Shown piece by piece: positions 8,793 to 20,400 of a DNA stretch of 64,000 bases. The notes below the pieces were generated by a model. The model was not told where the DNA came from and made no database searches. It saw only the letters and a list, made by a program, of their open reading frames with translations. The first letter of the stretch is position 1, and each line of letters starts with the position of its first letter. Both the position numbers and the translations under genes were made by a program. Where the stretch lies: positions 1 through 64,000 of the forward strand of contig JAMOUQ010000040.1 in assembly GCA_027068085.1 (NCBI GenBank), given 5' to 3'. This DNA comes from Desulfobacteraceae bacterium. Lineage in GTDB: Bacteria; Desulfobacterota; Desulfobacteria; Desulfobacterales; Desulfosarcinaceae.

Positions 8793-9335
8793 TCAGGGCA
8801 ATGCCAGATGACCGCGCCTGTTTTTGGCCCAGGCTTCTTCGGTGTGCCTGTCGTCCACCGGCCTTTCCTCGCCGTAGCTGATGGTGGTCAGACGCGCCGA
8901 ATCGATACCCTGCCCGATCAGGAAACTCTTTATGGCGCCGGCCCTTTTCTCACCCAGCCCGAGATTGCGTTCGTTGCTGCCCCGTTCGTCGCAATGCCCT
9001 TCGATGATCACCTTTACCCGGGGATGGCGCCGCAGCCAGTCGGCCTTGCGCTCCAGTTCCGCAACCGCCGGCGGTTTCAGCTCGGCACGGTTGTAATCGA
9101 AGTAGACATCCTCGTAAAAGATACGGATTTGCTCCAGATTTTCCAGGTATGCCCGGGTGTCGCGGGCCAGGCTGTCCGGATCTATCACCGTTTCGGCGGC
9201 AGCCGGCGCGGCCTGCCGGACCGGCTCCTGAACCGCAGCCGGTGCAGTCTGTGACGATCGGGAAGCACAACCTGCAAACAAGACAGCCATAATAACGGCT
9301 GCCGTCAAGCTTAGAGAACCTGATCTTGACACCAT
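8793..9335 (-). CDS. pal: Peptidoglycan-associated lipoprotein Pal
   Basis: 180 residues. The lipoprotein signal ends in the lipobox LFAGC (Cys about residue 23), then an Ala/Pro/Gln linker, then an OmpA-like domain with VYFDYNRAELK, IEGHCDERGSNERNLGLG and the diaminopimelate-binding NERN region. Pal links the outer membrane to peptidoglycan as part of Tol-Pal, but no tol gene is adjacent. A strong AAAGGAGG site precedes the ATG. It follows a small membrane-protein gene by 48 bases. Confidence 0.92.
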   Translation of the reverse strand: MVSRSGSLSLTAAVIMAVLFAGCASRSSQTAPAAVQEPVRQAAPAAAETVIDPDSLARDTRAYLENLEQIRIFYEDVYFDYNRAELKPPAVAELERKADWLRRHPRVKVIIEGHCDERGSNERNLGLGEKRAGAIKSFLIGQGIDSARLTTISYGEERPVDDRHTEEAWAKNRRGHLALP

Positions 9336-9383
9336 CCCCGCCTCCTTTCGTTAATGACATTTTACAGTCTTTTAACCGCTTTG

Positions 9384-9767
9384 TCATATTCTCAGGCAAG
9401 TTCTGGCGGCCTGCAGATGTGCGCCACAGTCGGTGACAGAACATTTTTCCAGCTTCATGATCTCAGTAAAGGCCTTTTCCGGCGATTCCTGACGCCGTAC
9501 CAAAACCAGCCGGTACCAGTAGGGCAGTTCGTAACGATGGACATCCAGAAGCCGCATGGCTCCGGCTCGAACAGCGGCCATCTGCTTCCTGAAACGGGAC
9601 CCTGCGCCCTTTTGGACAATCATTTCTTCCAGAATCCCGATTTCCGCGGCAAGCCTGTTTTTCGCCTTCCGGTAACGCCCTATCGGAACGAACCACATGC
9701 GCACCATTATATAACCGCACATTCCGGCGATGAAACTGGCCGTAGCCGCAAGGTACAACGGATTCAT
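9384..9767 (-). CDS. Small membrane protein coupled to dus
   Basis: 127 residues starting MNPLYLAATASFIAGMCGY. The start at 9767 is supported by GGAAGGG seven bases upstream and by an ATGA overlap with the stop of the dus gene, a sign of translational coupling. One N-terminal membrane segment is followed by a basic amphipathic region (RYRKAKNRLAAEIGILEEMI) and a soluble tail with three cysteines. No family recognised. Position suggests co-expression with dus and perhaps pal. Confidence 0.7.
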   Translation of the reverse strand: MNPLYLAATASFIAGMCGYIMVRMWFVPIGRYRKAKNRLAAEIGILEEMIVQKGAGSRFRKQMAAVRAGAMRLLDVHRYELPYWYRLVLVRRQESPEKAFTEIMKLEKCSVTDCGAHLQAARTCLRI

Positions 9768-10762
9768 TCCGACCCTTCCAAACCGCCGTCCGGCATCATC
9801 CACTGCAACCGGCGCTCGAAAACAGAATCGACAAACTCCAGATAATCCTCTTTGCGCCTGAGCCTGTGGATCCGTTTCAAAATTTTACGGCCGTCGGCAA
9901 GCCACATTGAAAAGTAACTCCACAGACCCTTCATCTTGTTCAGAAGATGTCCCGGACCACTCAGAATGCTTTCGTAGCCTTTCAACAAATCGTCGTGAAA
10001 AGCCCTGAATCGTTCGGTCTGCCGTTCTTTCCGAAATGACCGGCCGCGGATTCTGGCCGGCAGAAAAGGATCGGCAATTATGCCCCGGCCGATCATCCAG
10101 CGGTCAATGCCGGGCAGCCTGCGGCTGATCCTGATCAAATCCCCGGCCGTAAAAATATCCCCGTTATAGACGACGGTATGTCTCAGCTGCGCGGCCGTGC
10201 GCTCGAAAGCTTCCAGATCCACCTGCCCGCCGTACATCTGGGCAGCCGTCCGGGGATGAATTATGACGCCGGCCAGGGGGTAGCGGTTGAAAACCGGAAC
10301 AAGCTCATCTATTTCCCTGCAGGTGAAGCGTCCCAGCCTAGTTTTGACAGAAATCCGCATCCCTGCCGGCAAACCGGACACAACCTCTTCCAAAAAGGCG
10401 TCGACCTTGTCCGGAAACGGGAGCAGCCCGGCTCCCCTTCCCTTTTTTACAATCCTGGCAAAAGGGCATCCCAGATTCCAGTTGACCTCCCGGCAGCCTA
10501 TCTGTGCAAGTCCGTCTGCCAGTATCAGAAAGCGCCCTGCACTTTTCGAAAGGATTTGCGGCGTAACCGGAAGAAGCCGGTTGTTTTCCGGAAGCAGGTC
10601 CCTGAGATGGGTCGGTTTGATCCGCCGGCCTTCGACGGTGGAAAGAAACGGGGCCACGGCTCCGTCAAGGCCTGCGAAATGCCGAGCATGGGCATTTCTG
10701 AAAACACAATCGGTTATTCCCCGCAGGGGCGCCAGGAAAATTATCGGCCCGGCTTGCTTCAT
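9764..10762 (-). CDS. dus: tRNA-dihydrouridine synthase
   Basis: 332 residues from the ATG at 10762, which overlaps the upstream stop as ATGA; a longer frame upstream adds non-homologous residues. The FMN-dependent TIM barrel shows the Dus hallmarks: APLRGITDCVFR near the N-terminus, NLGCPFARIVKKGRGAG with the catalytic Cys, SVKTRLG, IIHPRTAAQMYGG and NGDIFTAGDL. The enzyme reduces uridine in the tRNA D-loop. Which Dus subfamily is unclear from sequence alone. Confidence 0.9.
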   Translation of the reverse strand: MKQAGPIIFLAPLRGITDCVFRNAHARHFAGLDGAVAPFLSTVEGRRIKPTHLRDLLPENNRLLPVTPQILSKSAGRFLILADGLAQIGCREVNWNLGCPFARIVKKGRGAGLLPFPDKVDAFLEEVVSGLPAGMRISVKTRLGRFTCREIDELVPVFNRYPLAGVIIHPRTAAQMYGGQVDLEAFERTAAQLRHTVVYNGDIFTAGDLIRISRRLPGIDRWMIGRGIIADPFLPARIRGRSFRKERQTERFRAFHDDLLKGYESILSGPGHLLNKMKGLWSYFSMWLADGRKILKRIHRLRRKEDYLEFVDSVFERRLQWMMPDGGLEGSE

Positions 10763-11208
10763 CCCTGGAACTGTTCGGCCAGCGACGCAGCCCGGGCAGC
10801 CGCCACGCGGGCCGCATCGCCCAGGGCGTGTTTCAGCCTGAACCAGTAAAGGGCGGACCTGGAGCCGAAACCGCACATCACGCCGCCTTCTTTGAGAGGA
10901 CGGCCGAAATTTCTGATTTTGGCCGCCATAAGTCTGCCGTTGCTGACGTAAAAGACCAGATTGTCCGCCAGCTGACTGCGAAATTCATCGGCGGGAATAA
11001 AATTCACCCTGGTTATGCCGCCTGCCCCCACATCAACGCCACCGACTTTTCCCACCTTAATTCCGTTGAAATAGACCGTCTCCTCGAACAGCAGAGGCCG
11101 GCGATCAAACATTATGCTGATTCCGTCTTCTCCCGCAGGCCGGATGCAGCCGCTGATGACCATCAGCGCCAGGACAGCTCCCAGGACGGCTTGTCTGCCA
11201 AGTTTCAT
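10759..11208 (-). CDS. MCE/MlaD-like lipoprotein
   Basis: 149 residues from the ATG at 11208, preceded by GGGAGGG. The signal peptide ends in a lipobox VISGC. The mature part contains a short MCE-like stretch (VYFNGIKVGKVGGV ... ITRVNFIPADEFRSQLADN), as in MlaD/PqiB-type lipid transport proteins. It is much shorter than a full MlaD with helical tail, ending in an alanine-rich amphipathic helix. Known MCE proteins move lipids between envelope membranes; that role here is inference. It is the first gene of a run with dus, a small membrane protein, pal and hslO. Confidence 0.65.
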   Translation of the reverse strand: MKLGRQAVLGAVLALMVISGCIRPAGEDGISIMFDRRPLLFEETVYFNGIKVGKVGGVDVGAGGITRVNFIPADEFRSQLADNLVFYVSNGRLMAAKIRNFGRPLKEGGVMCGFGSRSALYWFRLKHALGDAARVAAARAASLAEQFQG

Positions 11209-11723
11209 TTTCCCTCCCGCACAGATTTTTGACGGCCCCGCCGGCAGCAATCAGCAACCAAACCGGCGACCCGAAACAACTGGCAGGCTACCATATCCGG
11301 CGCCCAAATGGCAAGCCTTCTGCAACCGCCTGCTGCCGGCGGCCCCCTGCTGTTTCGCAGCCGGAAACGGCGCCAAAGTCCGCAGTCTCCCCCATGATCG
11401 TTTTCAGCCCATTGCGAACCTTGTACCTGGTAACAACTTCAAGGCAGGAACACAAACTGCCTTTTGTTGCACTGTCCGTCCGCAAGGGCCGATTGAAACC
11501 ATCTCCTCCGGTGGCGGTCGGTTACCGTCTTGACAAAAAGCCGTCAAAGACATAAATATCTGTCTAACTGTTTAACTGTTTGACCTTTACGGCCCGCGGA
11601 AACCGCCTGCTTTGCAAGCGGCAGAAAAATCAGGCACCGGAGACAGAAGTAATCTTTTGTCTCGTTGTCCCGCAATCAAACCCGAACCGGCCTTTGGGGA
11701 GGCGGCAGTTACCCCGGTACCCC
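11209..11723. other. Divergent intergenic region
   Basis: 515 bases between the divergent MCE-like lipoprotein and GntR genes. Short open frames here have no ribosome-binding sites and no family likeness. The right part holds a sigma-70-type promoter at 11530-11558 and, just after it, two direct copies of TAACTGTTT (from about 11565) that could be operator half-sites. Confidence 0.6.
11530..11558 (+). promoter_or_regulatory. Sigma-70-type promoter of the arginine block
   Basis: A perfect -35 TTGACA (11530-11535), a 17-base spacer and TAAATA (11553-11558). It is followed by the direct repeat TAACTGTTTAACTGTTT, a candidate operator for the GntR protein encoded immediately downstream (inference). 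The leader to the GntR start is about 160 bases. Confidence 0.55.
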
Positions 11724-12455
11724 ATGGATGTAAAATTTAGAAAGCCCAAACCCAACAGGATCTTCCAGCACGTGGTGGCTGAAATCCAGGCCGCGATTCT
11801 CGATGGCCGTCTGAAACCCGGAGACCAGCTGCCGCCGGAAATGAAACTCAAGGACATGTTCGACACCAGCCGGGGAACTATCCGGGAAGCCCTGAGAGTG
11901 CTGGAGCAAAAGGGCCTTATCGACATCAGGACCGGTGTCTCCGGCGGCGCCGTCGTCCGGAAGGTCGACACCCGCCAGATCACCGAGAGCCTCAACCTGC
12001 TGATCCAGGCCCAGAACGTGTCATTCGATCAACTGGTGGAATTCCGCGAAGCGGTCGAAGGGATAGTCGCCGGGCTGGCCGCAGAACGGGCAAAACCGGA
12101 GAACATTCAGCATCTGCGTGAGCTGATGGCCTCCGCCGACAGGCTGCTGAAGGAAGGCTCCGGTCACTGGCGGGAGCTTCTCGACATAGATGTCAAGCTG
12201 CACATCGCCATCGCGGAAGTTGCCGGAAATCCTGTCTTCGTTGCCGTACTGAAAATGGTGCATGAAAACATCCTTGACTCTTTCGAGTGGTTCGAGCTGG
12301 AAAACAGCCACGTTCTGCAAGACAGTTTCCAGGATATGGGGCAGCTGATCAGGGCCATCGAAAACGGGCAGGCCACCGAAGCCGGATCACTGGCCCGGTA
12401 TCATGTGCGCAAATTCCACGATTACCTGAAACGCGGATTCCGGAACGAACAGTAG
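11724..12455 (+). CDS. GntR/FadR-family transcription regulator
   Basis: 243 residues. The N-terminal winged helix (about residues 9-75) has the GntR pattern ILDGRLKPGDQLPPEMKLKDMFDTSRGTIREALRVLEQKGLI. The C-terminal FCD-type helical domain has the metal/ligand residues of the FadR branch (LDIDVKLHIAIAEVAGNPVF with Asp and His). Such proteins bind DNA as dimers and release it on binding a small acid. The start at 11724 is homology-based; the nearest GGGGAGG is about 22 bases away, so it is not certain. It heads the ornithine/citrulline genes and is likely their local regulator. Confidence 0.85.
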   Translation: MDVKFRKPKPNRIFQHVVAEIQAAILDGRLKPGDQLPPEMKLKDMFDTSRGTIREALRVLEQKGLIDIRTGVSGGAVVRKVDTRQITESLNLLIQAQNVSFDQLVEFREAVEGIVAGLAAERAKPENIQHLRELMASADRLLKEGSGHWRELLDIDVKLHIAIAEVAGNPVFVAVLKMVHENILDSFEWFELENSHVLQDSFQDMGQLIRAIENGQATEAGSLARYHVRKFHDYLKRGFRNEQ

Positions 12456-12545
12456 CCACCGCCAAAGACAGACGCCACCGCAGCCGGCGGCAGTCCATGC
12501 CGCCGCCTGTCACCATTGCAAACAGATGCACGAAGGAACGGGAAC

Positions 12546-13745
12546 ATGAACCAGAAAGACTATATCAAACTGGAGCAGCAGTACGGGGCCCACAATTACA
12601 AGCCCCTGGATGTCGTCCTTTGCCGGGGTGAAGGCGTGTGGGTCTGGGACGTTGACGGCAACCGGTACATGGACTGCCTTTCCGCCTATTCGGCAGTCAA
12701 CCAGGGGCACTGTCATCCGAAAATCATGGCCGCCATGATGGAACAGGCCCGAAAACTGACCCTTACTTCACGCGCTTTCCGCAACGACCAGCTGGGGCTT
12801 TTTTACAAGGAACTGTGTGAGCTTACCAATTCTCACAAAGTGCTGCCGATGAACAGCGGGGCCGAAGCGGTCGAAACCGTGATCAAGGCTGTCCGCAAGT
12901 GGGGCTACCAGGTCAAGGGGGTCGCCGGAGACAAGGCTGAAATCATAGTCTGCGAAAACAACTTTCACGGGCGCACCATAACCATCGTCGGCTTCAGCAC
13001 CGACCCTGCTTCCAGGGAAGGCTTCGGTCCTTTCACACCCGGTTTCAAGATCATTCCCTTCGGGGATGCCGAGGCACTTGAAAACGCCATCGGACCCGAT
13101 ACGGTGGGATTCCTGGTGGAGCCCATCCAGGGTGAAGCAGGGGTTGTAATCCCGCCTCCGGGTTACCTCAGGCAGGTCAGGGAAATATGCAGCCGCCACA
13201 ACATCGTCCTGATCCTGGATGAAATCCAGACCGGACTGGGCCGTACGGGCAAACTGCTGGCCGAGGAACACGAGGGCATCGAGGCCGACCTGACCCTGGT
13301 GGGCAAAGCCCTTTCGGGAGGTTTCTACCCGGTCTCGGCGGTCCTGTCCAACAGTGAAGTCCTCGGTGTGCTGCGTCCCGGCGAACACGGCAGTACTTTC
13401 GGCGGCAACCCCCTGGCCTGCGCCATCGCCAGAACGGCCCTAAAGGTTCTGACCGAGGAGAACCTGATCGAAAATGCCGCCCGGATGGGGGCTTATTTTC
13501 TCGAAGGATTGCAAAAGATCGAAAACCCCAAGATCAGGCAGGTGCGGGGCAAGGGGCTCTTGCTGGCTGTGGAATTTTATCCCGATGCAGGCGGCGCCCG
13601 CAGCTATTGCGAACGCCTGATGCAAAAGGGACTGCTGTGCAAAGAAACCCATGACAACATCATCCGCTTCGCACCGCCGCTGGTAATCGACAGGCAGCAG
13701 GTCGACTGGGCCCTGGAACGGATTGCGCCCGTGCTGGGTTCCTGA
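12546..13745 (+). CDS. rocD: Ornithine aminotransferase
   Basis: 399 residues, a class III PLP aminotransferase. It is closest in pattern to ornithine-oxo-acid transaminase: [23 protein letters not shown] at the N-terminus, MNSGAEAVE for cofactor phosphate binding, [20 protein letters not shown], and the Schiff-base Lys254 in LVGKALSGG. It converts ornithine plus 2-oxoglutarate to glutamate-5-semialdehyde and glutamate. AAGGA precedes the ATG. Acetylornithine aminotransferase is the main alternative, but the N-terminal signature and the catabolic neighbours favour RocD. Confidence 0.87.
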   Translation: MNQKDYIKLEQQYGAHNYKPLDVVLCRGEGVWVWDVDGNRYMDCLSAYSAVNQGHCHPKIMAAMMEQARKLTLTSRAFRNDQLGLFYKELCELTNSHKVLPMNSGAEAVETVIKAVRKWGYQVKGVAGDKAEIIVCENNFHGRTITIVGFSTDPASREGFGPFTPGFKIIPFGDAEALENAIGPDTVGFLVEPIQGEAGVVIPPPGYLRQVREICSRHNIVLILDEIQTGLGRTGKLLAEEHEGIEADLTLVGKALSGGFYPVSAVLSNSEVLGVLRPGEHGSTFGGNPLACAIARTALKVLTEENLIENAARMGAYFLEGLQKIENPKIRQVRGKGLLLAVEFYPDAGGARSYCERLMQKGLLCKETHDNIIRFAPPLVIDRQQVDWALERIAPVLGS

Positions 13746-13853
13746 TACATACTTTTAAAGCTTGCCGGACTTGCACGGCACACCGCCTGTCAGGTGCAGA
13801 CACCGGGGCGTAAACAAATGCGCAGCTTGACCGCGTGACAATCTGCAAAAAAT

Positions 13854-14845
<992 letters not shown>

Positions 14846-14994
14846 AAAAAATCTTCATCGGCAAAGCCGTGCCTGCAGGTCGGTCGATAACGGCCCAAAC
14901 GGTCAAAAGTGGATTTCCCGGCGGCGGTCAGCAAGGCGGATCATGCCCGGGCCGTCTGGTGTAAACCGGCCGGCAATTCAACAAGGAGACGATT

Positions 14995-16317
14995 ATGATG
15001 GTGGAAAAGGTCATCATAATGGGAGCCGCGGGAAGGGATTTCCACAACTTCAACGTCTACTTCAAGGACAATCCCAGATACCGGGTGATAGCATTTACCG
15101 CCACCCAGATCCCCGACATCGAAGGACGCCGTTATCCGGCCGAATTGGCCGGCCGGATGTATCCCGAAGGCATACCGATTTTTCCGGAGGAAGATCTCAG
15201 GCAGCTCATAGAGACCCACAAGGTCGACCTGGTGGCATTTTCTTACAGCGACATAGCCTACGTTGACCTGATGCACAAGGCTTCGGTGGCCATGGCGGCC
15301 GGAGCGGACTTCATCTTCATAGGGGCGACCTACACCATGCTCCGCTCGGCAAAGCCGGTCATTGCCGTCTGCGCCGTCAGAACCGGCTGCGGCAAGTCCC
15401 AGACCACCCGTTATGTGTGCAACCTGCTGCGCAGGCATGACAAAAAGGTGGTCGCCGTGCGCCACCCAATGCCATATGGTGATCTCACCCGCCAGGTCGT
15501 CCAGCGTTTCAGCTCCTATGCCGATTTCGATGCCCATGACTGCACCATCGAGGAACGTGAAGAATACGAGCCCCTGGTCTGCCAGGGGATCGTGGTCTAT
15601 GCCGGTGTGGATTACGAGCAAATCCTGCGTCAGGCCGAACAGGAAGCCGACGTTATCGTCTGGGACGGAGGTAACAACGATACCCCCTTCTATTATCCCG
15701 ACGTGCACATAGTGGTCTTCGATCCTCACCGGGCAGGACATGAACGGCTCTACTTCCCGGGCGAGACCAACATGCTGATGGCCGACATAGCCGTCATAAA
15801 CAAAGTGGACAGTGCTTCCAGGGAAGATGTGGAAAAAGTCAGGCGGAGCATCGCCGCCCTGAACAAGTCGGCCGACATCGTTCTGGCAGAGTCTGAAATC
15901 CTGGTCGACAAGGGCCGGGCCATTGCCGGAAAGCGGGTCCTGGTCGTCGAGGACGGGCCGACCCTGACCCATGGCGAAATGTCGTTCGGCGCCGGCGTCA
16001 TCGCCGCCAGACGTTACGGAGCCGCGGAAATCGTAAGCCCCCGGCCTTTTGCCGTGGGCACCATCAAGGAGACCTTCGCCAAATACCCCAACGTTTCCGA
16101 TGTTCTGCCGGCCATGGGTTACAGCCGGCAGCAGATCGCCGATCTTCAGGAAACCATAAGAAAGACCGACTGTGATCTGGTCCTGTTTGCCACACCCATC
16201 GACCTGCCCAAACTGGTCAAGATAGACAAACCTACGGCCAGGGTAAGGTATGAATACAAAGATATGGGTGACCCCAAACTGGCCGACGTTCTTTTGAATC
16301 GTCTCGGCAGGATTTGA
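14995..16317 (+). CDS. P-loop protein of the cyclic 2,3-diphosphoglycerate synthetase family
   Basis: 440 residues, preceded by AAGGAG six bases before the ATG. A Rossmann-like N-terminal third (IMGAAGRDFHNFNVYF) precedes a P-loop RTGCGKSQTTR (Gly131-Lys134), a WDGGNND motif and an NKVD guanine-specificity-like motif. This matches the archaeal cyclic 2,3-diphosphoglycerate synthetase family, but bacterial members commonly lack evidence for that product. Its place between argF and arcC suggests a role in citrulline or carbamoyl-phosphate metabolism (inference). Do not read the family name as a proven activity. Confidence 0.75.
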   Translation: MMVEKVIIMGAAGRDFHNFNVYFKDNPRYRVIAFTATQIPDIEGRRYPAELAGRMYPEGIPIFPEEDLRQLIETHKVDLVAFSYSDIAYVDLMHKASVAMAAGADFIFIGATYTMLRSAKPVIAVCAVRTGCGKSQTTRYVCNLLRRHDKKVVAVRHPMPYGDLTRQVVQRFSSYADFDAHDCTIEEREEYEPLVCQGIVVYAGVDYEQILRQAEQEADVIVWDGGNNDTPFYYPDVHIVVFDPHRAGHERLYFPGETNMLMADIAVINKVDSASREDVEKVRRSIAALNKSADIVLAESEILVDKGRAIAGKRVLVVEDGPTLTHGEMSFGAGVIAARRYGAAEIVSPRPFAVGTIKETFAKYPNVSDVLPAMGYSRQQIADLQETIRKTDCDLVLFATPIDLPKLVKIDKPTARVRYEYKDMGDPKLADVLLNRLGRI

Positions 16318-16380
16318 ACCGGCCCCGGCCTGGACACCGACCTGGCTGAAGCGGAGATTTTCCCCGGGCAACGGTCTAGG

Positions 16381-17316
16381 ATGGACAAGATGAAAAAAGA
16401 AACTCTCCTGGTTGCACTGGGCGGAAATGCGCTGATCCAGAAGGGCCAGCGCGGAACCATCGAGGAGCAATTCGCCAACCTGCAGGTACCCATGGCCCAG
16501 TTGGCCAGATTGTCCCGCCGCTACCGGGTCATCATCACCCATGGCAACGGCCCCCAGGTGGGCGATCTGCTGCGGCAACAGGAATGCTGCAACGACGTAC
16601 CCAGGCTGCCGCTGGAAATCCTGGTGGCCCAGACCCAGGGGCAGATCGGCTATATGATAGAATCCACCCTTGACACGGAACTTATGCAGCTGGGGGTGAG
16701 CACCGGCCAGCTCATCATAACCGTTATAACCTACGTCGTGGTGGACGAAAAAGATCCGGCTTTCAAGAAACCGACCAAGCCCATCGGCCCGGCCTACAGC
16801 AAGGAAGAAGCCGCCAAGATGCCGTATCCCATGCAGAAAACTCCCAAGGGTTACCGGCGGGTAGTGGTTTCTCCCCGGCCGGTGACCATAGTCGAAAAAC
16901 GGGAGATCAAGCGCCTGATTGACATGGACTTCATCGTCATCTGCTGCGGTGGCGGGGGCATACCGGTCATCAGGGAAGGTCGCAAGTTCTGCGGGGTCGA
17001 TGCCGTAATCGACAAGGATCTGGCCAGCGCCAAACTGGCCGGGGAATTAGGTGTCGATCTTTTTATCATCGCTTCGGATGTGGAAGGGGTTTTCCTGGAC
17101 TACGGCTCGGCCCGACAGAAACTGCTGGATAAAATGACCGTCTCCCAGGCCGAAGCCTATATCGGGCAGGGGCAGTTTCCTGCCGGATCAATGGGGCCCA
17201 AGGTGCAGGCTGCCGTCAACTTCGTCCGCAACCACGGCAAAAGAGCCGTGATCGGCCACATTTCGGAAATTGAAAAAGCGGTCAATTCCGGGGCCGGCAC
17301 CGAAATAACGCCATAG
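16381..17316 (+). CDS. arcC: Carbamate kinase
   Basis: 311 residues. Amino-acid kinase fold with LVALGGNALIQ at the N-terminus, ITHGNGPQVGDLL, CCGGGGIPV and the ATP-site region SDVEGVFLDYG; the PAGSMGPKVQAA motif near the end is typical of carbamate kinases. It makes ATP from carbamoyl phosphate and ADP, the energy-yielding last step of citrulline breakdown. The ATG at 16390 has AGGA at a better distance than 16381, so the protein may begin three codons later. It is the last gene of the block. Confidence 0.9.
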   Translation: MDKMKKETLLVALGGNALIQKGQRGTIEEQFANLQVPMAQLARLSRRYRVIITHGNGPQVGDLLRQQECCNDVPRLPLEILVAQTQGQIGYMIESTLDTELMQLGVSTGQLIITVITYVVVDEKDPAFKKPTKPIGPAYSKEEAAKMPYPMQKTPKGYRRVVVSPRPVTIVEKREIKRLIDMDFIVICCGGGGIPVIREGRKFCGVDAVIDKDLASAKLAGELGVDLFIIASDVEGVFLDYGSARQKLLDKMTVSQAEAYIGQGQFPAGSMGPKVQAAVNFVRNHGKRAVIGHISEIEKAVNSGAGTEITP

Positions 17317-17390
17317 CGCTGCGGCCGAGCCGGCCGATACGGCCCTGCCGTGGTTGCCTGCATCAATCTGTGCTTTTGTAATTCAAGACG

Positions 17391-17419
17391 TTGACATCCC
17401 TTTCCGCATTAACTAAACA
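17391..17419 (+). promoter_or_regulatory. Sigma-70-type promoter of the hybrid kinase
   Basis: Perfect TTGACA at 17391-17396, 17-base spacer and a weak -10 TAAACA at 17414-17419, 35 bases before the kinase start codon. Confidence 0.45.
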
Positions 17420-17454
17420 CTGATTAGCATCTACCGGGGGGAAGGAACCTACCT

Positions 17455-20400
17455 ATGCGAATATCGGTGCGTTGGTCCCTTGTAGCCGGTTTCCTTGGCC
17501 TTATATGGGGAACTCACCTAATTACAGCCTCGTCGGCTTTCATAACATCTCAAAAAGTTCTGCATCAGCACGCGCGAACGATCATGGACACCGTGGCGGA
17601 CAAGGCCCGTATCCAGACTCTGGCCTACCTCGAACAGGCACGCCAGGCCGCCGTTCTTACCGCACGCCTGATAGAAACGGGACATTTCAGGATCAGAACC
17701 GACAAAAACAACCCGTTGTTCTCCTATTTTAACGACCAGCTCAAACTGCACCCCTCCCTGGCGGGCATCTTCGCCGCCAACCCCAACGGGGACTTTCTGG
17801 ACCTGCGCCGATCTTCACTGGAAGGCAACTCCGCCCTGAGGATAAAAATCATCAGCAACAGCGAGTCCGGCCGCGAGACCCTGCTGGTCTGGCATACCCC
17901 CGGCTGGTCGTACCTGAAACAGAAGAAGGATCCCCGGGACAGCTACGACCCGCGCCGGCGTCCCTGGTATAAAAAAGCCATGGCGGAAGGCAAAACCGTC
18001 TGGACCGATCCTTACATCTTTTTCACTTCCCAGAAACCGGGCATTACCGTGGCGACACCCTGCTTTGACAAATCCACCGGCGCCATGACCGCCATCATAG
18101 GAGTGGACATAGAAATCGACGCCTTGTCCACATTTTTCGCCGGGCTGAAAATCAGTAAGCACGGCAAGGCCTTTCTGATCGACGGCAAGGGCCACCTGGT
18201 CGCCTTTCCCGACCTTTCAAAAATTAGAATCCCCAAAGCCAAGGACAGTGCCCGTTTCCGGCTGGTGTCCATCGAGCAGCTGGACGACCCGCTCAGTTCC
18301 AGTGCTTTTGCCGCCATGGGCTTCGAGCGCAACCCGGAAAAGCTGTATACTTTTCCCCTGTCCCGTTATGCGACCTTTCATTACCGGGGAGAAGACTACC
18401 TGGCCATGTTCAAATCCCTCGATGAAAGCTCCCTGGGCTGGGCCATCGGCGTCTACCTGCCTTCCAATGATTACCTTGGTGCCATCATTGAAAACCGCCG
18501 CCTGAACCTCATGCTCACCCTGGCCATTTCGGCCCTGGCCACGGTGATCGGATTTTGGCTTGCATCGGGCATAATAAGACCGGTCATGAAGCTTGCCGCC
18601 CAGGCAAATGCCATCGGGCGCGGGGACTACGACGCCATCAGCCCCATCAAAACCCATTATCATGAGATTCAGGCCACGGCAGATGCTTTCGAACAAATGA
18701 AAAACGCGGTTGTCGCCAGCCGCGAAAGATACAAGTCGATCTTTGAAAACATCCAGGATATCTATTATGAAATCGACGCCAAGGGCAAGATAATCGAAAT
18801 CAGCCCGTCCGTGTACAGAATATACAAATACAGCCGCCGGCAGCTGCTGGGCCGGAACATGTTCTCGCTTTACAAAAACCCCGAAGACCGTTTCGAGATG
18901 CTCAAGCAACTGAACGAACGCGGCCGGCTGGTAGATTACGAAGTCATGCTCAAGGCCCCTGACGGCAAAACAATAATAGCCTCGGTCAACTGCACCCTGG
19001 CCCGCGACGAGTCCGGACGCCCCAACCGCATCATCGGGTCACTGAGGGACATAACCGCCCGCAAGATGGCCGAAGCCAGGCTGCGCAGATATAAGAACAA
19101 GCTCGAAGAAATCGTCAAAAAGCGTACCTCGGCCCTGGAGAAAGCCAATGCCGATTTGAGGGCGCAAATCGCCCAGCGTCATAAAACCGAAAGAGCCCTG
19201 CGCCGGAGCAAAGAGCGTTATCGTAACATCCTGGCCAGCATCCAGGAGGTATATTTCGAAATGGATCTTTCCGGCCGGCTCACCTTCGTCAACCAGGCGG
19301 CCCTCAAGCTGTCGGGTTACCAGAAAAGCGAACAATTAATAGGCATGCACCACAGCCGTTACACCAGCCCGGAAACAGCGGCCAAAGCCAAAAAGATCTT
19401 CGCTGAAATCCGGCGCACCGGAAAACCGGCGGATATAGCCCACTACACATTGACAATAAAGGACGGGCGCAAATGCACAATGGAGGTGTCGGCCTCGCTG
19501 ATCACCGATTCCAAGGGCAATCCCACCGGTTACAGGGGCGTGGCCCGCGACATAACCGATCGCATCCGGAACGAAAAGGAAAAGAAAAAGCTCCAGTCAC
19601 AGCTCGAGCAGGCCCAGAGGATTGAATCCATCGGCACCCTGGCAGGCGGCGTCGCCCACGATTTCAACAACCTGCTCATGGGAATCCAGGGCAACGTGTC
19701 CCTGCTGCTGACAAAGATCGGCCCCGAATCCGGTCTGCGCCAGTATGTGGAGGCGATTCAGGATTGCGTTGCAAGCGGGGCCAGCCTCACCAGCCAGTTG
19801 CTCGGCTTCGCCCGCGGCGGCAAGTACAATGTGCGGCCCATCGACCTCAACGCGGTCATAGATCACAGCCTGCGCCTGTTCGGCCGGACCCGTCGCAGCA
19901 TAACCATTTCCGAGCAGCTGCAACAGGACCTCTGGACGGTGGAAGCCGACCGCAGCCAGATAGAACAGGTCTTTATGAACATATACGTGAACGCCTGGCA
20001 GGCCATTGAAGACACCGGCAAGATAACCGTCCATTCCGCCAACGTTACCCTTGGGGCCGCCGAAGTCAGAGGATACGGGGTGCCGCCCGGCCGGTATGTG
20101 GAAATCAAGATAAAAGACACCGGCAAGGGAATGCCGGAAGAAGTCCGAAAACGGATCTTCGAACCTTTTTTCACCACCAAGCAGATGGGACGCGGCACCG
20201 GCCTCGGCCTGGCTTCGGTTTTCGGTATCATCAAGAACCATAAGGGATTTGTGAAAGTGGCAAGCAGTCCGGGCAAGGGCAGCGTCTTTACCATCTATCT
20301 TCCGGCCGGCGACGGCAAGGCTCCGAAGGCCGTGCCGGCACCACGGGAGCAAAAGGTGGTGCGCGGCAGCGAAACCATAATGGTCGTCGATGACGAAGCA

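Noticed and set aside
14941-16578. A 545-codon open frame on the minus strand, antisense to the P-loop protein and arcC.
   Set aside because: It lies wholly opposite clearly homologous genes. Its product has no family motif and has the low-complexity composition of a GC-rich antisense frame.
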